From Crotophaga sulcirostris (taxonomy: Eukaryota; Chordata; Aves; Cuculiformes; Crotophagidae): 64,000 nt of DNA. The stretch covers positions 1,366,258 through 1,430,257 of the forward strand of contig VYZB01000144.1 in the NCBI GenBank assembly GCA_013397455.1. The letters run 5' to 3'. The number at the start of each line of letters is the position of its first letter. Position 1 is the stretch's first letter. A program made the translations under genes and the position numbers. Positions 63,314 through 64,000 of the stretch are shown here, one piece after another. The notes beneath the pieces are model-generated. The model was not told the DNA's origin. It ran no database searches and saw only the letters and a list, made by a program, of their open reading frames with translations.

Positions 63314-63336
63314 TGCAGCTATGATTCTATGATTCC

Positions 63337-64000
63337 TTATTAAATTTGTGACTGTATGAAGTCTGGAGGAGTGGGAGAGAAGTGAAATTTCTGCCTTATG
63401 ATCCACTGATATATGAAATTATGATGGCATCTTTGCTGCATCAAATACTCTCTGTTCAGTTCCTTTTCATGAAGCTGGAAAATATTTATTTTCACACAGA
63501 ACTTTGCCCTGAATTGATATTATAATGATTCTTGTAATTTTGGTCTTTCTCTCTATCTGATCTGATACGTTAGATGTTGACAGTAACTTTGAACATATGT
63601 TTCTTCTGTAGATGTTGACGGAGTGCTGTTATTTCCTGTATAATAACAGTTTCAATTTCCTGTTCACCATTTTAGTTTTTCATACAGTGATCACAGAATA
63701 AAATCTTCAGGGAAGACTGAATAAAGTTTGATCTTTAAAGATGGCTGATTAATGAAATGATTAAACTCATTCTTTGTATCTAACAGATAACGTTGAAATG
63801 ATTACATATTCCTCTTCCTTTTATAGACCTGGTTACATGATTATCAAAAATAAGAGAATCTGTTTAAAAAGCTTCTGAGTTTATTAATGTTACAAATGCT
63901 AACATAATAGGGGACTGCAATTAAACACTAAAAAAACATTCAACAAATCTTCGCCCATTATATTACTCTGGAAATGGTAGAAAGTTGAGTTTTGTGACTG
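63337..64000. other. Unique noncoding DNA at the window end
   Basis: AT-rich sequence with no gene, repeat family or motif cluster that I can support. TAGATGTTGAC occurs twice about 40 bp apart near 63570-63620, probably by chance or small duplication. Confidence 0.6.

Larger units (their letters stand above)
62739..63336 (+). mobile_element. CR1 LINE copy 6, 5'-truncated
   Basis: Plus-strand CR1 3' end, starting inside the 'DEKLDI' RT segment and ending in CTATGATT units (63319-63336). Most of the C-terminal coding region is present but in two frames. The last 3'UTR block, which in related copies carries the 'TGGACTAGATGACCT' segment, is missing at about 63308-63318, where coding sequence meets the terminal octamers almost directly. 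Confidence 0.93.

Noticed and set aside
1..64000. tRNA, rRNA, CRISPR arrays, prokaryotic operons, mitochondrial insertions
   Set aside because: Looked for by eye on both strands; no cloverleaf with conserved boxes, no regularly spaced repeats and no organellar coding sequence recognised.

Overview
The window looks like 64 kb of bird nuclear DNA with no protein-coding gene that I can support. The call rests on the mobile elements. Six truncated CR1 LINEs are readable, with the avian CR1 reverse-transcriptase reading frame, its conserved C-terminal tail and short 8-bp 3'-terminal repeats of the ATTCTATG type. There is also one solo LTR of a family I recognise as common in bird genomes. The rest is AT-rich, CpG-poor DNA with stops in every frame, as expected for a gene desert or a very long intron. 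I cannot say which gene is nearby. Features typical of bacteria (operons, ribosome binding sites, CRISPR, IS elements) are absent.

Layout. 1-5216 is unique AT-rich DNA. 5217-5794 is a solo LTR, followed 70 bp later by CR1 copy 1 (5864-6648, minus). 6649-23646 is mostly unique, with a CpG-dense island-like patch at 7816-7878, a perfect CRE palindrome at 11283, small tandem duplications near 14.8 and 19.1 kb, and one ambiguous base at 16632. CR1 copy 2 (23647-24028, minus) has lost its middle. 24029-29860 holds a likely conserved noncoding block at 24.7-25.3 kb and a CRE/AP-1 cluster at 28.6 kb. CR1 copy 3 (29861-30073, plus) is reduced to two short ends. 30074-42294 is unique except for a one-sided hAT-like terminus near 37.6 kb. 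CR1 copy 4 (42295-43618, minus) is the longest and still has a 299-codon open reverse-transcriptase frame. 43619-49717 contains a dense homeodomain/OTX/SOX/POU motif cluster at 48.0-48.15 kb. CR1 copy 5 (49718-50325, minus) is followed by 50326-62738, which has further regulatory-looking blocks and an LTR-like segment with an internal 64-bp duplication at 61.2-61.75 kb. CR1 copy 6 (62739-63336, plus) precedes the final unique stretch.

No genes work together here. If the window has a function, it is most likely regulatory: several short blocks combine higher GC or retained CpG with clustered developmental transcription-factor words. Without alignment to other birds this remains inference. I found no convincing undescribed system. 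The strongest direct observations are the CR1 copies, their repeated internal deletions, and the LTR with an imperfect target duplication.
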